Source: JADGHX01 sp963837755
Lineage (GTDB): Bacteria > Pseudomonadota > Gammaproteobacteria > Steroidobacterales > Steroidobacteraceae
Assembly (NCBI GenBank): GCA_963837755.1
Contig: CAWIOP010000003.1
Span: forward strand, 434,001 to 498,000
DNA length: 64,000 nucleotides
Direction of reading: 5' to 3'
In this document: positions 55,095 to 64,000 of the stretch, piece by piece
How positions within the stretch are numbered: the first letter of the stretch is position 1
How the letters are laid out: each line of letters opens with the position of its first letter
Translations under genes and position numbers: made by a program
Notes under the pieces: model-generated
What the model saw: the letters and a program-made list of their open reading frames with translations, nothing else
Database searches by the model: none
What the model was told of the DNA's origin: nothing

Positions 55095-57244
55095 GTCACT
55101 TTCATGCCGGGCGTGGCACCGCTATCCGGCTCCAGCAGATATACGCCCGGGCCATCGTCGCCGCTGGCCGCGAGCACCATGCCCTGCGAGATGCCGAACT
55201 TCATTTTGCGGGGCGCGAGATTCGCCACCATCACCGTGAGGCGGCCCTTCAGCTTCTGCGGGTCGTACGCGGACTTGATGCCGGAGAACACCGTGCGCGT
55301 TTCCGTGCCGAGGTCAAGCGTGAGCTTCAGCAGTTTGTCCGCCCCTTCGACGTGCTCGGCATCCGCGATGCGCGCGACGCGAAGATCGACCTTCTTGAAG
55401 TCGTCGATGGAGATCTGCGCGCCTTCAGAACTGGCTGGAGCCGCCGAGCCGGGCGCCGCGCCAGGGGGCGCTGCGCTGGCGGCGGCAGGAGCGTTCGGGG
55501 CGGGTTTCGCGACATTCGTTTTCAGGTCCGGAGCGGTCACTTTCGCGTTGTCCTTCACCTCGGCGAACAGCGCGTCGAGCTGCTTCGGGTCGACGCGGGT
55601 CATGAGGTGCTGATAGGGGTTGATCTTGTGGTCGAGCAGCAGGGTGCCGGCATCGCTCCATTCGAGCGGCTCGATGGCGAGAAACCGTTCCACCGCGCGC
55701 GCCACTTCGGGCATCACGGGCTTCAGATACAGCGTGAGCAGGCGGAACACGTTGAGGCTCACCGAGCAGACTTGCGCGAGCGTCGCGTCGTTGGCGCGAT
55801 CTTTCGCCAGCTCCCACGGCGCATTCTGCGCGATGTATGCATTGGCGATATCCGCTGCCGCCATGATCTCGCGCATTGCGCGGCCGAGCTCGCGCTGTTC
55901 GTAGTACTCCGCGATCTTCGGCGCGGCGGCCTGCAGGTCTTTCAGCAACGGGCTGTCGAGCGGCCCGGCGCAAAGCCTGCCGCCGAAATGTTTGCCGATG
56001 AACCCCGCCGTACGGCTGGCAATGTTCACGTACTTGCCGATGAGGTCGCTGTTGATGCGCGCGACGAAGTCATCCGGATTGAAGTCCAGGTCTTCGACGT
56101 TCGCATTCAGCTTGGCCGCGATGTAGTAGCGCAGCCATTCCGCGTTCATGCCCACTTCGAGATAGCGCAGCGGCGAAAGCCCGGTGCCGCGCGATTTCGA
56201 CATCTTGTCGCCCGAGAGTGTGATGAAGCCGTGCACGTACACATGCGTGGGCACTTTGTACGGCGGCCCCGCGAACCTCAGCATCGCCGGCCAGAACAAC
56301 GTGTGGAAATAGATGATGTCCTTGCCGATGAAGTGGATCTGCTCCACCTGCGGGTCGGCGAGAAACTGCTGGAAGCTGCGCGGCTCGCCGCGCGCCTTCG
56401 CCTTGCCCTGGTCGAAGTAGCTCTTGAGCGAGGCGAGGTAGCCGATGGGCGCGTCCAGCCACACATAGAAATACTTGCCCGGCGCATCCGGAATGGGAAT
56501 GCCGAAGTAGGGCGCGTCACGCGAAATGTCCCAGTCCCCCAGCGCGCGATCGCCTTTGTCCTCGCCCCGGCCGCTCAGCCACTCCTTCGCCTTGTTCACC
56601 ACCTGTGGCTGCAGCCGCCCCGGCGTCTGGAGCCACTGGGAGAGGAACTCGACGCACTGCGGATCGGACAGGCGGAAGAAGTAATGGTCCGACGTGCGCA
56701 GCTGCGGCTGCGCGCCAGAGAGCGTGGAATACGGGTTGATCAGCTCGGTGGGCGCATACACGCTGCTGCACACCTCGCACGCGTCGCCGTACTGGTCCTT
56801 CGAATGGCAGTTCGGGCACTCGCCCTTGATGTACCGATCCGCCAGAAACATCTTCTTCACCGGATCGAAGAACTGCTCCACCGGTTTCACGTAGATGAGC
56901 CCGGCCTCTTTCAGGCGCCGGTACACGTCCTGCGACAGCTCGGTGTTCTCCGGCGAATCCGTGGAGTGCCAGTGATCGAAGGCGATGTGAAAGCCTTCGA
57001 GGTACTTCGGCCGGTCGGCGGCGATGCGCGCCACGAGCTGCTGCGGCGTAATGCCTTCGGCTTCCGCCTTGAGCATGATCGGCGCGCCATGCGCGTCATC
57101 CGCCCCGACAAAATGCACCTCGTTCCCCACCATGCGCTGGAACCGCACCCAGACATCGGCCTGGATGTACTCCATGATGTGGCCGATATGAAATGGCCCG
57201 TTCGCATACGGGAGAGCGGTGGTAACGAATAACTTGCGCGGCAT
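55091..57244 (-). CDS. metG: Methionyl-tRNA synthetase
   Basis: 717 residues. The HIGH motif is in PYANGPFHIGHIMEY, the zinc site in CPNCHSKDQYGDACEVC, KMSKS in GDKMSKSRGTGL, and there is a C-terminal EMAP/Trbp111-like tRNA-binding domain (FKKVDLRVARI, KLTLDLGTETRTVFSGIKSAY) after an Ala/Pro linker. Complete. First gene of a run with rsxB, nth and DUF1841. Confidence 0.97.
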   Translation of the reverse strand: MPRKLFVTTALPYANGPFHIGHIMEYIQADVWVRFQRMVGNEVHFVGADDAHGAPIMLKAEAEGITPQQLVARIAADRPKYLEGFHIAFDHWHSTDSPENTELSQDVYRRLKEAGLIYVKPVEQFFDPVKKMFLADRYIKGECPNCHSKDQYGDACEVCSSVYAPTELINPYSTLSGAQPQLRTSDHYFFRLSDPQCVEFLSQWLQTPGRLQPQVVNKAKEWLSGRGEDKGDRALGDWDISRDAPYFGIPIPDAPGKYFYVWLDAPIGYLASLKSYFDQGKAKARGEPRSFQQFLADPQVEQIHFIGKDIIYFHTLFWPAMLRFAGPPYKVPTHVYVHGFITLSGDKMSKSRGTGLSPLRYLEVGMNAEWLRYYIAAKLNANVEDLDFNPDDFVARINSDLIGKYVNIASRTAGFIGKHFGGRLCAGPLDSPLLKDLQAAAPKIAEYYEQRELGRAMREIMAAADIANAYIAQNAPWELAKDRANDATLAQVCSVSLNVFRLLTLYLKPVMPEVARAVERFLAIEPLEWSDAGTLLLDHKINPYQHLMTRVDPKQLDALFAEVKDNAKVTAPDLKTNVAKPAPNAPAAASAAPPGAAPGSAAPASSEGAQISIDDFKKVDLRVARIADAEHVEGADKLLKLTLDLGTETRTVFSGIKSAYDPQKLKGRLTVMVANLAPRKMKFGISQGMVLAASGDDGPGVYLLEPDSGATPGMKVT

Positions 57245-57290
57245 CCGCGTAGTTTACAGACACCGTAAAGCGATGCGCGCCGGCGGTGGC

Positions 57291-58179
57291 GCTTTGTTCA
57301 CGACCCCAGGGCCCCAAAGCGGTGGATCGCTCGAAGAGGGCCTTGGCGGGGATGTGAAAAAGCAGGGATGCTTTTTCCCAAGGCCCCGATGGACCGGTCT
57401 TACGGCCGGTCGAAGCGACATGGCAATGTCGCACGTTCAAGCGGGTGGGAAGCCCGCCCGGGTAACTGCTAGCCACAGGCCCGGTATTGAGCCTTGCAGG
57501 GGTGGTGGCGACATCACTCTTGATGCGTAGGTACGAAAGCAAGCGAGGTGGAACAGCGGCGAATGCCGCGGTGAAGGTTGGATAGTCCCGAAAAGTCCAA
57601 TGGGAGAGGGCCGAGAGTCTGACCGGACTCGCAGGCGATAGTGGGGCAGCCCAGCATGGCGAGGCTGTCCTACCCGCCCGGGATCGCAGACCCAATCGAG
57701 CTTGACCGGATGAACGTGCGGTAACCGTGGAGATCCCAACGGGAGCGATGAGGGAGCGTCGCAGCCGAATGCCAAGCCTGAACAGCGAGGGTCGGTGGAG
57801 AGCGTTGGGAAGTCGGAGCTGCCCAGTAAGAGCGATGAGGCCTGGTAACGCGGGCGGAGCAAAGCGGGCGGCGGTGGTGGACAACGAGTTGGGGGAACAT
57901 GCCCCGACACCGAGCGGACTTTGAGCATGACAACAGAACTGACTCGTTTCACGCAGTGGGCGGCACAGAAGCCGCAAGAGCGCTACACGTAACGGCTCTG
58001 TGAAGAGCGTCCCTGCGAACGACCCCACTGGGAGCCGGATGGTGTAACGCACCTCGTCCGGTTCTGCGAGGGCGACGCGCCGTACCGGCTCGGCCGGGAG
58101 GCGCGTCGCTACTCATCCCCGCCAAGGCCCTCTTCGAGTGAGCCGCCGCCTGCGCCAACACACCTGTCGTGAACAAAGC
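57291..58179. repeat. Long interrupted inverted repeat enclosing the group II intron
   Basis: Outer perfect arms of 14 bp (57291-57304 and 58166-58179) and inner perfect arms of 25 bp (57330-57354 and 58114-58138), with a partly matching stretch between. Without the intron they would make an almost uninterrupted palindrome with ~60-90-bp arms. The intron splice points fall at the centre. Confidence 0.8.
57354..58116 (+). ncRNA. Group II intron RNA with vestigial reverse-transcriptase ORF
   Basis: About 763 nt. Domain V is at 58032-58064: lower stem GAGCCGGA/TCCGGTTC, upper GGTG/CACC, a CG bulge, and the catalytic AGC. Domain VI follows as the hairpin GCGACGCGC/GCGCGTCGC (58072-58109), ending CTACTCAT. 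The 5' end is placed at GTGAAAAAGC, though GTGYG would be more typical. Upstream 57520-57860 has purine-rich stretches usual for domain I. The intron-encoded protein is reduced to 21 codons at 57927-57992 (MTTELTRFTQWAAQKPQERY, the normal beginning of such reverse transcriptases) before a TAA. It could splice only with a maturase from elsewhere. Exact ends are inferred. Confidence 0.75.
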
Positions 58180-58209
58180 TGAGCAGGCACCCTGGCAGCG
58201 GAAGCGCCC

Positions 58210-59271
58210 TCAGCCCTGATCCTTCACCGGCTCAAACTTCGACTTGTTGATGGCCTTCTTGTAGGCCTCTTTCCCCGTGACCTGCCGGGAGTCGAAAAGC
58301 TGCTGAATTGCCGAGTCCATGGTGCGCATGCCGAATGCGCCACCGGCCTGCATTGTGTTCTCGAGTTGGTCGAGCTTGCCTTGCCGGATGAGGTTCGACG
58401 CCGCAGGCGTGTTCACCAGAATCTCGAGCGCGGCCACGCGCCCCTGCTTGTCCGACCGCTGCAGCAACTGCTGCGACACCACTCCACGCAGCGACGTGGA
58501 AAGCATTGTGCGAACGTGCGACTGCTTGTCCGACGGGAACACGTTGACCATGCGATCGACCGTCTGGGCCGCGCCATTCGTATGCAGCGTGCCCATGACG
58601 AGAATGCCCATCTCCGCCGCGGTAACCGCAATGCTCATGGTCTCGAGGTCACGCAACTCGCCCACGAGAATCACGTCCGGATCCTCACGCAGGGCCGAAT
58701 GCAACGCGTGCGCGAAGCTGTGGCTGTGCACGCCGATCTCGCGCTGGCTGATGAGGCAGCTCTTGCGCTGATGAACGAACTCGATGGGATCCTCGATGGT
58801 GAGGATGTGCCCCTTCACCCGCGAATTGATGTCATCGATCATCGCCGCAAGCGTGGTGGACTTGCCCGACCCCGTCTTGCCCGTGACGAGAATGAGCCCC
58901 TGGTTCGCGCGGCTCATCATCCGCACCGACTCCGGCAGCTTCAGCTCATCGAGCGAGAAGGCCTTGGAGGGAATGGCGCGAAACACCGCGCCGACGCCGT
59001 TCAGCTGCCGCATCACGTTCACGCGAAAGCGGCCGCGATCCCCGAGCGTATAGGCGAAGTCCGCGCCGTCCTTCTGCTCGAAGCGGTCCTGCGCGGGCTT
59101 CGGCATGATCTCGTACATCGCATCCCTGACGAAGCTCGGCTCCAGCTTCTCCGGCCGCAACGCCATGAGGTCGCCGAACTGGCGGATGCGCGGCGGATCG
59201 CCCGCGATGAAATGCAGGTCGGAGCCGCGCTTGTCGAGAACGTCGTTCAGGAAGCTGTCGATGGCCGCCAC
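58210..59271 (-). CDS. PilT-family type IV pilus retraction ATPase (second paralogue, PilU-like position)
   Basis: 353 residues. Walker A GKTGSGKST (131-139), Walker B-type and Asp box DVILVGELRD, His box MGTLHTNGA, and the AIRNLI-like C-terminal region replaced by AASNLIRQGKLDQL. An N-terminal PAS-like domain (SDLHFIAGDPPRIR) is as in PilT. 27 bp downstream of its paralogue, so the pair is co-transcribed like pilT-pilU. Drives pilus retraction and twitching. Confidence 0.9.
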   Translation of the reverse strand: MAAIDSFLNDVLDKRGSDLHFIAGDPPRIRQFGDLMALRPEKLEPSFVRDAMYEIMPKPAQDRFEQKDGADFAYTLGDRGRFRVNVMRQLNGVGAVFRAIPSKAFSLDELKLPESVRMMSRANQGLILVTGKTGSGKSTTLAAMIDDINSRVKGHILTIEDPIEFVHQRKSCLISQREIGVHSHSFAHALHSALREDPDVILVGELRDLETMSIAVTAAEMGILVMGTLHTNGAAQTVDRMVNVFPSDKQSHVRTMLSTSLRGVVSQQLLQRSDKQGRVAALEILVNTPAASNLIRQGKLDQLENTMQAGGAFGMRTMDSAIQQLFDSRQVTGKEAYKKAINKSKFEPVKDQG

Positions 59272-59298
59272 GTCTGAAAGTTCCTTGCTGGCGCGCCG

Positions 59299-60420
59299 TC
59301 AGGCGTCCGCTTTCTGCGTGCCGACCATCGTGCTCGTCACGTCGAGCTTCGGCAGCACGCTGGTGTCGGTCACGTACTTCTGGAACAGCCGCTTGTCCGA
59401 CGCGTACGCATAAGCGTCGTCGGGGTCGATCTCTTTCGCGCTGATCGCGGCGAGCAGCGCCTGGTCGAGCACCTGCATGCCATGCTCCCGGCCGGTCTGC
59501 AGCTGCGCGAGGATCTGGTGCGTCTGGTCGGTCTGGATGAGCTTGCCGATGGCTTTGGTCATCACCATGACTTCGCACAAGGCCTTGCGGCCGCGCGCGT
59601 CGGCGGTCTTGATGAGCACCTGCGTCACCACCGCGAGCAGTGACTGCGCGAGGAAGCTCTTGGTCTGCTCACGCTCCTCGACCGGCAACGCGTCGATGAT
59701 GCGGTCGATGGTCTTCACGGCGCCGGTGGTGTGCAGGGTGCCGAGCACGAGGTGGCCCGTCTCGGCCGCCGTCATGGCCATGGAGATGGTCTCCGCGTCG
59801 CGCAACTCGCCGACGAGGATCACGTCGGGGTCTTCGCGCATGGCGGCGCGCACGCCTTCGGCGAAGCTCGGGATGTGCGTGTCGAGCTCGCGCTGGATGA
59901 CCTGGCTGTTCTTGCTTCGATGGACGAACTCGATGGGGTCTTCGAGGCTGATGATGTTGAGGCGCCGCGTCTGGTTCAGGTGGTCGATCATCGCCGCGAG
60001 CGTGGTCGACTTGCCGGTGCCGGTGGAGCCGGTCACGAGAATCATGCCCTGGTGGTAGTCGCAGAGCTTGGTGACGATCGGGGGCAGCGCCAGCTTCTCG
60101 AGCGTGGGCACTTCCGTGGGAATGGCGCGGAAGGTGGCGCCGATGCCGGTGTCCTTACGGAACACGTTCACGCGAAAGCGGCCGCCCTCGCCCGACACAT
60201 ACGAGAAATCGAGGTCGTTGCCCGTGGCGAAATGCTCCGCCTGGTTGCGCGTGAGAATCTCGGTGAGATAGCCCTCGAGCTCCGGCTGGCGCAGCTCGCG
60301 GAACTTGATGGGCATGAGATCGCCATGCATGCGCAGCATCGGCGGTACGCCGACGGCCAGGTGAATGTCCGAGCATCCCTGCTGCGTGCCGAGTTTCAGG
60401 AACGCATCGATGCGCGCCAA
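59299..60420 (-). CDS. PilT-family type IV pilus retraction ATPase
   Basis: 373 residues. N-terminal SDIHLAVGVPPMLRMHG, Walker A GSTGTGKST (131-139), Asp box EDPDVILVGELRDAET, His box LGTLHTTGA. The C-terminal region (IGKLIQTDQTHQILAQLQTGREHGM) differs from canonical PilT AIRNLIRE, so this is a divergent paralogue; a C-terminal tail of about 35 residues is added. First of the pilT-like pair, 155 bp downstream of the HEAT-repeat kinase gene on the same strand. Confidence 0.9.
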   Translation of the reverse strand: MARIDAFLKLGTQQGCSDIHLAVGVPPMLRMHGDLMPIKFRELRQPELEGYLTEILTRNQAEHFATGNDLDFSYVSGEGGRFRVNVFRKDTGIGATFRAIPTEVPTLEKLALPPIVTKLCDYHQGMILVTGSTGTGKSTTLAAMIDHLNQTRRLNIISLEDPIEFVHRSKNSQVIQRELDTHIPSFAEGVRAAMREDPDVILVGELRDAETISMAMTAAETGHLVLGTLHTTGAVKTIDRIIDALPVEEREQTKSFLAQSLLAVVTQVLIKTADARGRKALCEVMVMTKAIGKLIQTDQTHQILAQLQTGREHGMQVLDQALLAAISAKEIDPDDAYAYASDKRLFQKYVTDTSVLPKLDVTSTMVGTQKADA

Positions 60421-60574
60421 AGTGCTTGCCTCACAAGGGCTTGAAAGGTCCGCGAGGGTTTAACGCAGGCGGTGCCCCGTGATCAAGGAGCGGGGAGCGG
60501 AAATTTGACCTAACGCACGGAGTTTCGCAACCCAACGGGCGGAACGACCCTCGGCGGCTCGCCCGCGGGGGCCG

Positions 60575-63010
60575 TTACATGAAGCTCTCGAGCGCCGCGC
60601 GCAGCTCATCCATGGTCTGGAAGCGCTTGGTCTTGTCGACGGACATTGCCCGGCTGACCACGTCGGCCAGGCCCGGCGGCAGGTGCGGGTTCGCTTCCTG
60701 GGGCGGGCGCGCTTTGCCCTGCACGTGCTGGTACATCACCGACATGTGATCGCCGCGCGAATAGGGCGGCACGCCGGTGAGCATCTCGTAGAGGATGACG
60801 CCCACGGCGTAGATGTCCGCGCGCTCGTCCACCTTCTTGCCGAGGATCTGCTCGGGCGCCATGTATTTCGGCGAGCCGATGACGTAGCCCGTCTTCGTGA
60901 GCTGCGTGTCGCCTTCGCGCTGGGCCGCGGCGACACCGAAGTCCACGATCTTGAGGAGCCCTTCCTGGTTGATGAGCAGGTTGGCGGGCTTCAGGTCGCG
61001 GTGGACGATGCCCACCTGGTGCGCCACGGCCATGCCGGTGCAGATGTCGCAACCGAACCCGAGCGCGCGGCGCAGTTCCATGGGCTTCTCGTTCACGATC
61101 TCGCCACCGAGGGTGTGCGACGGGAAGTACTCCATGGAGATGGCGTAGTTGCCCTGGATGAACAGGAAGTCATAGATGCGGATGACGTTCTTGTGCGTGA
61201 TCTTACGCGAGTAGCGCAGCTCGTGGACGAAGCGCTTCATCACTTCTTCGTCTTCGGCCACGTTCGGGTTCAGGAACTTCAGGATCAGCCGCTCGTCGAC
61301 CACCGTGTCTTCCATGAGCAGCACGGTGCCGAAGGCGCCGCGGCCGATGCGGTCGATGTATTTGTAGCGCCCCTCGATGACGTCGCCCGTCTTGAGCTGC
61401 GAGATGTCGAGCTTCGAGGCGGCCTCGGCCTGGCGCGCGGCGGCGGCAATCGACGTCTCCGACATGAGCATCGTGCGCTGCTGCTCCGTGGCGGGCGGGG
61501 CTGCGGCCTGGGGCGGGCGCACGGCCGTGGGCGGCGGCGTGATGCTGGTGGGCATGGCCGTGGGCATGGAGCTGCCGCTGACGATGCGGTTCTCCAGCTC
61601 GGCGAGCGCCTGGTGGGCCATGCGCGCAATGGTCTGGTCCGCGGTGTTTATCTGCGCCTGCAGTTCCGTGCGCACCTGGTCGGCGCGGCGGTCGTCGGCC
61701 AGCTTGGCGACGGCCTGGATGGCCTCGGCGCGAATCTCGCGCTCGGGCCGCGCGAGGAACGGCAGCAGCGTATCGATGAGCTTCGCATCGCCGAGCTTGC
61801 CCAGCGCGCGCACCACGATGGGCAGGGCCTTGGCGTTGGCGGTGGCTAGCATCTCTGTCAGGCGCGGCAGCGCTTTCTTGCTGCCGATCTCGGCTAGGGC
61901 GTCAACCGCGCGCTCGCTCACCCACCAGTCGTTATCGCGCGTCGCCTTGATGAGGCTGTCGACGGCGCGCTCGTCCTTCGTCTGGTTGAGAATCTCGATG
62001 GCGGCGCGGCGCACGTCTTCGTCCTTGTCCTGCACGAGCTGCAGCACCGCTTCGATGACCTTCGGGCCGCCGATCTTGCCGAGCGCGTCGGCCGCGCGGC
62101 TGCGCACCCACCAGTCGCTGTCCTTCAGCGAGCCGAGCAGGTGGCGCACGGAATTCGACGTGCCCACTTCGTTCAGCACTTCGACGGCGGCGCGGCGCGC
62201 GTATTCGTTTTCGTCCTTCAGCACCTCGATGAGGTACTTGATGGTCTCGGGATGGTTCGCCTTGATGACGACATCGATCGCCTTGTTCTGGACGTCGATC
62301 TCCGGGTCTCGCAGCAGCGCGGTGACGCGCTCGATGTCGATGGGCCCGTCCATGCGCTGCAGGGCGGACAGCGTGGCCGCGCGAATGAGCTTGTTCGGGT
62401 CGCGCAGCTGCGCCTGCAGGGCGGTCTGCACCTCGCGCGTGTTGAAGCGCGCCAGGATGTTGATGATGTGCACGCGCGCGATGGGGTCTTTGCCCTGGAT
62501 GCGCCCGACCAGCTCCGACACACTCTGCGCGTCGGTGATCTCGCCGATGATGCGGAACAGGGCAGCCTTCTCGTTGGCCTCCTGGGCATAGGCGGCGGTG
62601 AGCAGGTCCCGCACGCCGAAGCGGCTCTTCTGCGCCGTGATGACGTCGAGAATGGCGGACTTCGAGATGCCCGGCGTATTCAGCGCGTCGAGCAGCATGC
62701 CGGGCGGAAAGTTGCGGCTGCTGGTGAGCGCCCAGGCGATGCCCGCGATGACGCGCGGGCTGCCCTCGACCAGCCCGCGCACGTAGAGCGGGAACGTCTT
62801 GGGGCCCGCCAGGTGCGTGAGCACTTCCACGAACGCGACGGTGGCGCTCTTGTCGGCCTCGGGCAGGGCGCCGAACACGCACTCGATCGCCGCCGGGCCC
62901 AGGTCCTTGAGCTTGGCGACGGCCTTCTGCGTGGCCGGGTCCGCGGGGTTGGTCGAGGACCTGATCTCGGTGACCAGGCGATCCGCGCGCAAGTTGGAGA
63001 AAAAGCTCAT
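60575..63010 (-). CDS. HEAT-repeat protein fused to a C-terminal Ser/Thr protein kinase
   Basis: 811 residues. Residues 1 to ~480 are a run of HEAT/PBS-lyase-type repeats (for example ARRAAVEVLNEVGTSNSVRHLL, VRSRAADALGKIGGPKVI, VSERAVDALAEIGSKKAL). A Pro/Thr-rich linker (~485-545) leads to a Hanks-type kinase: GRGAFGTV, lysine in LILKFLN, HRDLKPANLL (about residue 670), DFG, MAPEQ. No membrane segment, so cytoplasmic. All catalytic residues are present. It is upstream of the two PilT-like ATPase genes on the same strand, which suggests a role in regulating pili or a neighbouring surface process; the substrate is unknown. Confidence 0.92.
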   Translation of the reverse strand: MSFFSNLRADRLVTEIRSSTNPADPATQKAVAKLKDLGPAAIECVFGALPEADKSATVAFVEVLTHLAGPKTFPLYVRGLVEGSPRVIAGIAWALTSSRNFPPGMLLDALNTPGISKSAILDVITAQKSRFGVRDLLTAAYAQEANEKAALFRIIGEITDAQSVSELVGRIQGKDPIARVHIINILARFNTREVQTALQAQLRDPNKLIRAATLSALQRMDGPIDIERVTALLRDPEIDVQNKAIDVVIKANHPETIKYLIEVLKDENEYARRAAVEVLNEVGTSNSVRHLLGSLKDSDWWVRSRAADALGKIGGPKVIEAVLQLVQDKDEDVRRAAIEILNQTKDERAVDSLIKATRDNDWWVSERAVDALAEIGSKKALPRLTEMLATANAKALPIVVRALGKLGDAKLIDTLLPFLARPEREIRAEAIQAVAKLADDRRADQVRTELQAQINTADQTIARMAHQALAELENRIVSGSSMPTAMPTSITPPPTAVRPPQAAAPPATEQQRTMLMSETSIAAAARQAEAASKLDISQLKTGDVIEGRYKYIDRIGRGAFGTVLLMEDTVVDERLILKFLNPNVAEDEEVMKRFVHELRYSRKITHKNVIRIYDFLFIQGNYAISMEYFPSHTLGGEIVNEKPMELRRALGFGCDICTGMAVAHQVGIVHRDLKPANLLINQEGLLKIVDFGVAAAQREGDTQLTKTGYVIGSPKYMAPEQILGKKVDERADIYAVGVILYEMLTGVPPYSRGDHMSVMYQHVQGKARPPQEANPHLPPGLADVVSRAMSVDKTKRFQTMDELRAALESFM

Positions 63011-63283
63011 TCAGCCTTTCCGATGGGCCTTTCCGATGGCGAAACACCCCGCGCGAATTCGCACGCGCCGGCCCGTTTCAAGGGCGCAGCGACGCTCATG
63101 TGTGGCAAGACCGGGTTGATCGTTCCGCCGGCCCTGAAGCAAGAACAGGACCGGGGCCGGATTATGCCACAGCACGCGGCCCGGGCTGGCGCGTGGGATT
63201 CCTTTTCCGACGAGCGGGCGCATGCGCGACGCTCTACAATCTCGCGCCCGCCGCCCCCCTTGGCCGCAACCCCGGGACACCGA

Positions 63284-64000
63284 ATGTCTGAGGACGCAAC
63301 CACAGCCGCCGTCAAAGCGGCTCTCGACCGTTATGTCGACCCGTTCCTGGGCGACACGCTCGGCGCCGCCCAGGCGGTGAGCACCGTGGAGCCGCACGCA
63401 GGCGGGCACCTGGCGCGCATTTCGCTGGGCTTCCCGGTTGGCGGGCCCGCGGGGGGTTATGCGGGCGAGCTCGAAACCGCGCTGCGCGCGCATCTGCGCG
63501 CCGCCGGAATCAATACACCCCTCAGCATTGAGCTGGTCGCCGATATCCTCGCCCATTCGGTACAAAAGCAATTGAAGCCGCTGGTGGGCATCAAGAATAT
63601 CGTAGCCGTGGCCTCGGGAAAGGGCGGGGTCGGCAAATCCACCGTCGCGGTCAATATTGCGCTGGCGTGGGCGGCGCAAGGCGCGCGCGTGGGCCTGCTG
63701 GACGCGGATATCTACGGCCCGAGCCAGCCGCTCATGCTGGGCCTGGAGGGGCAGCGCCCCGGCTCGCCGGATGGCAAGACCTTGATCCCGCTCAAGGCTC
63801 ATGGCATCACCGCCATGTCCATCGGCTTTCTGGTCGACGCCGGGCAGCCCATGGTGTGGCGCGGGCCGATGGTTACGCAGGCGCTCACCCAGCTCCTTTC
63901 CGAGACGCAATGGGGCGAGCTCGACTACCTGGTCGTGGACATGCCGCCCGGAACGGGGGACATACAGCTCACTCTTTCTCAACGTGTACCTGTCTCGGGC
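63284..64000 (+). CDS. apbC: Mrp/ApbC-type Fe-S carrier P-loop ATPase (partial, runs off window)
   Basis: Fe-S cluster carrier. 239 residues are visible: an N-terminal DUF59/MIP18-like domain (about 1-95), then the P-loop domain with the deviant Walker A VASGKGGVGKSTVAVN, LLDADIYGPSQP, and VVDMPPGTGD (Walker B). The C-terminal CxxC is beyond the edge. Divergent from the HEAT-kinase gene. Confidence 0.95.
   Translation, partial: MSEDATTAAVKAALDRYVDPFLGDTLGAAQAVSTVEPHAGGHLARISLGFPVGGPAGGYAGELETALRAHLRAAGINTPLSIELVADILAHSVQKQLKPLVGIKNIVAVASGKGGVGKSTVAVNIALAWAAQGARVGLLDADIYGPSQPLMLGLEGQRPGSPDGKTLIPLKAHGITAMSIGFLVDAGQPMVWRGPMVTQALTQLLSETQWGELDYLVVDMPPGTGDIQLTLSQRVPVSG

Noticed and set aside
57096..58052. 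Minus-strand frames of 318 and 171 codons across the intron
   Set aside because: They run over the intron RNA and the start of metG; frames antisense to group II introns are a familiar artefact.
57291..58179. Integron attC site as the target of the intron
   Set aside because: The flanking palindrome lacks the RYYYAAC/GTTRRRY ends, and no integron integrase or cassettes are present.
1..64000. CRISPR arrays, rRNA genes, replication origin
   Set aside because: No regularly spaced direct repeats, no rRNA sequence and no DnaA-box cluster were seen in the window.

Overview
The window reads as high-GC gammaproteobacterial chromosome. The housekeeping set (aceE-aceF-lpd with a lipoylated E3, metG, nth, rsxB-like ferredoxin, DUF1841, pepA-pyrC-rnt, nadC, monothiol glutaredoxin, type IV pilus minor pilins, two PilT-type ATPases, apbC/mrp) resembles the Steroidobacter/Nevskia/Xanthomonas side of the class. 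That placement is inferred from gene content only.

Layout. 1-3.3 kb: an RND efflux pump and its adaptor (minus strand, pump cut by the window edge). 3.67-18.9 kb: a composite genomic island built on a tRNA-Thr(CGT) gene. Its first part (3.67-12.4 kb) is a P4-like integrative element with an integrase, repeated TTACCCC arm-type motifs at both ends, four tiny genes, and a PARIS-like defence pair (AAA ATPase plus DUF4435 protein). The ATPase gene is split by a 2,986-bp IS4/Tn5-like insertion sequence with a 9-bp target duplication; the IS carries a DruA-like DUF4338 protein and a third small gene. The second part (12.4-18.9 kb) holds hipBA, a frameshifted integrase, a Phd/zeta-type toxin-antitoxin pair, small hypothetical genes and a complete tRNA-Thr. 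An older tRNA-Thr on the minus strand is cut in its anticodon loop, its halves lying 6.4 kb apart.

18.9-25.2 kb: a Fur-family regulator, a fimT-pilV-pilW-pilX-pilY1 operon with translationally coupled genes, and a decayed IS630 element right after the pilY1 stop codon. 25.2-33.2 kb: a fatty-acyl-AMP ligase/ACP fusion with a cytochrome P450 (minus), an acyltransferase, a GT2/LAB_N/GT39 lipid-glycosylation trio and the first part of a GAF-PAS-PAS-GGDEF-EAL protein. This stretch is full of single-base frameshifts, which suggests either local decay or poor sequence quality.

35-54 kb: a RelA/SpoT-domain protein with a small partner gene and a palindromic upstream site, nadC, a membrane protein, small envelope and redox genes, a carotenoid-oxygenase/SnoaL/alcohol dehydrogenase group, an esterase, rnt, pyrC, pepA, and the pyruvate dehydrogenase operon. 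53-64 kb: DUF1841, nth, an rsxB-like gene and metG (minus), a group II intron whose reverse transcriptase is reduced to 21 codons and which lies inside a long inverted repeat, two PilT-family ATPases, a HEAT-repeat/Ser-Thr kinase fusion, and the start of apbC/mrp (cut by the window edge).
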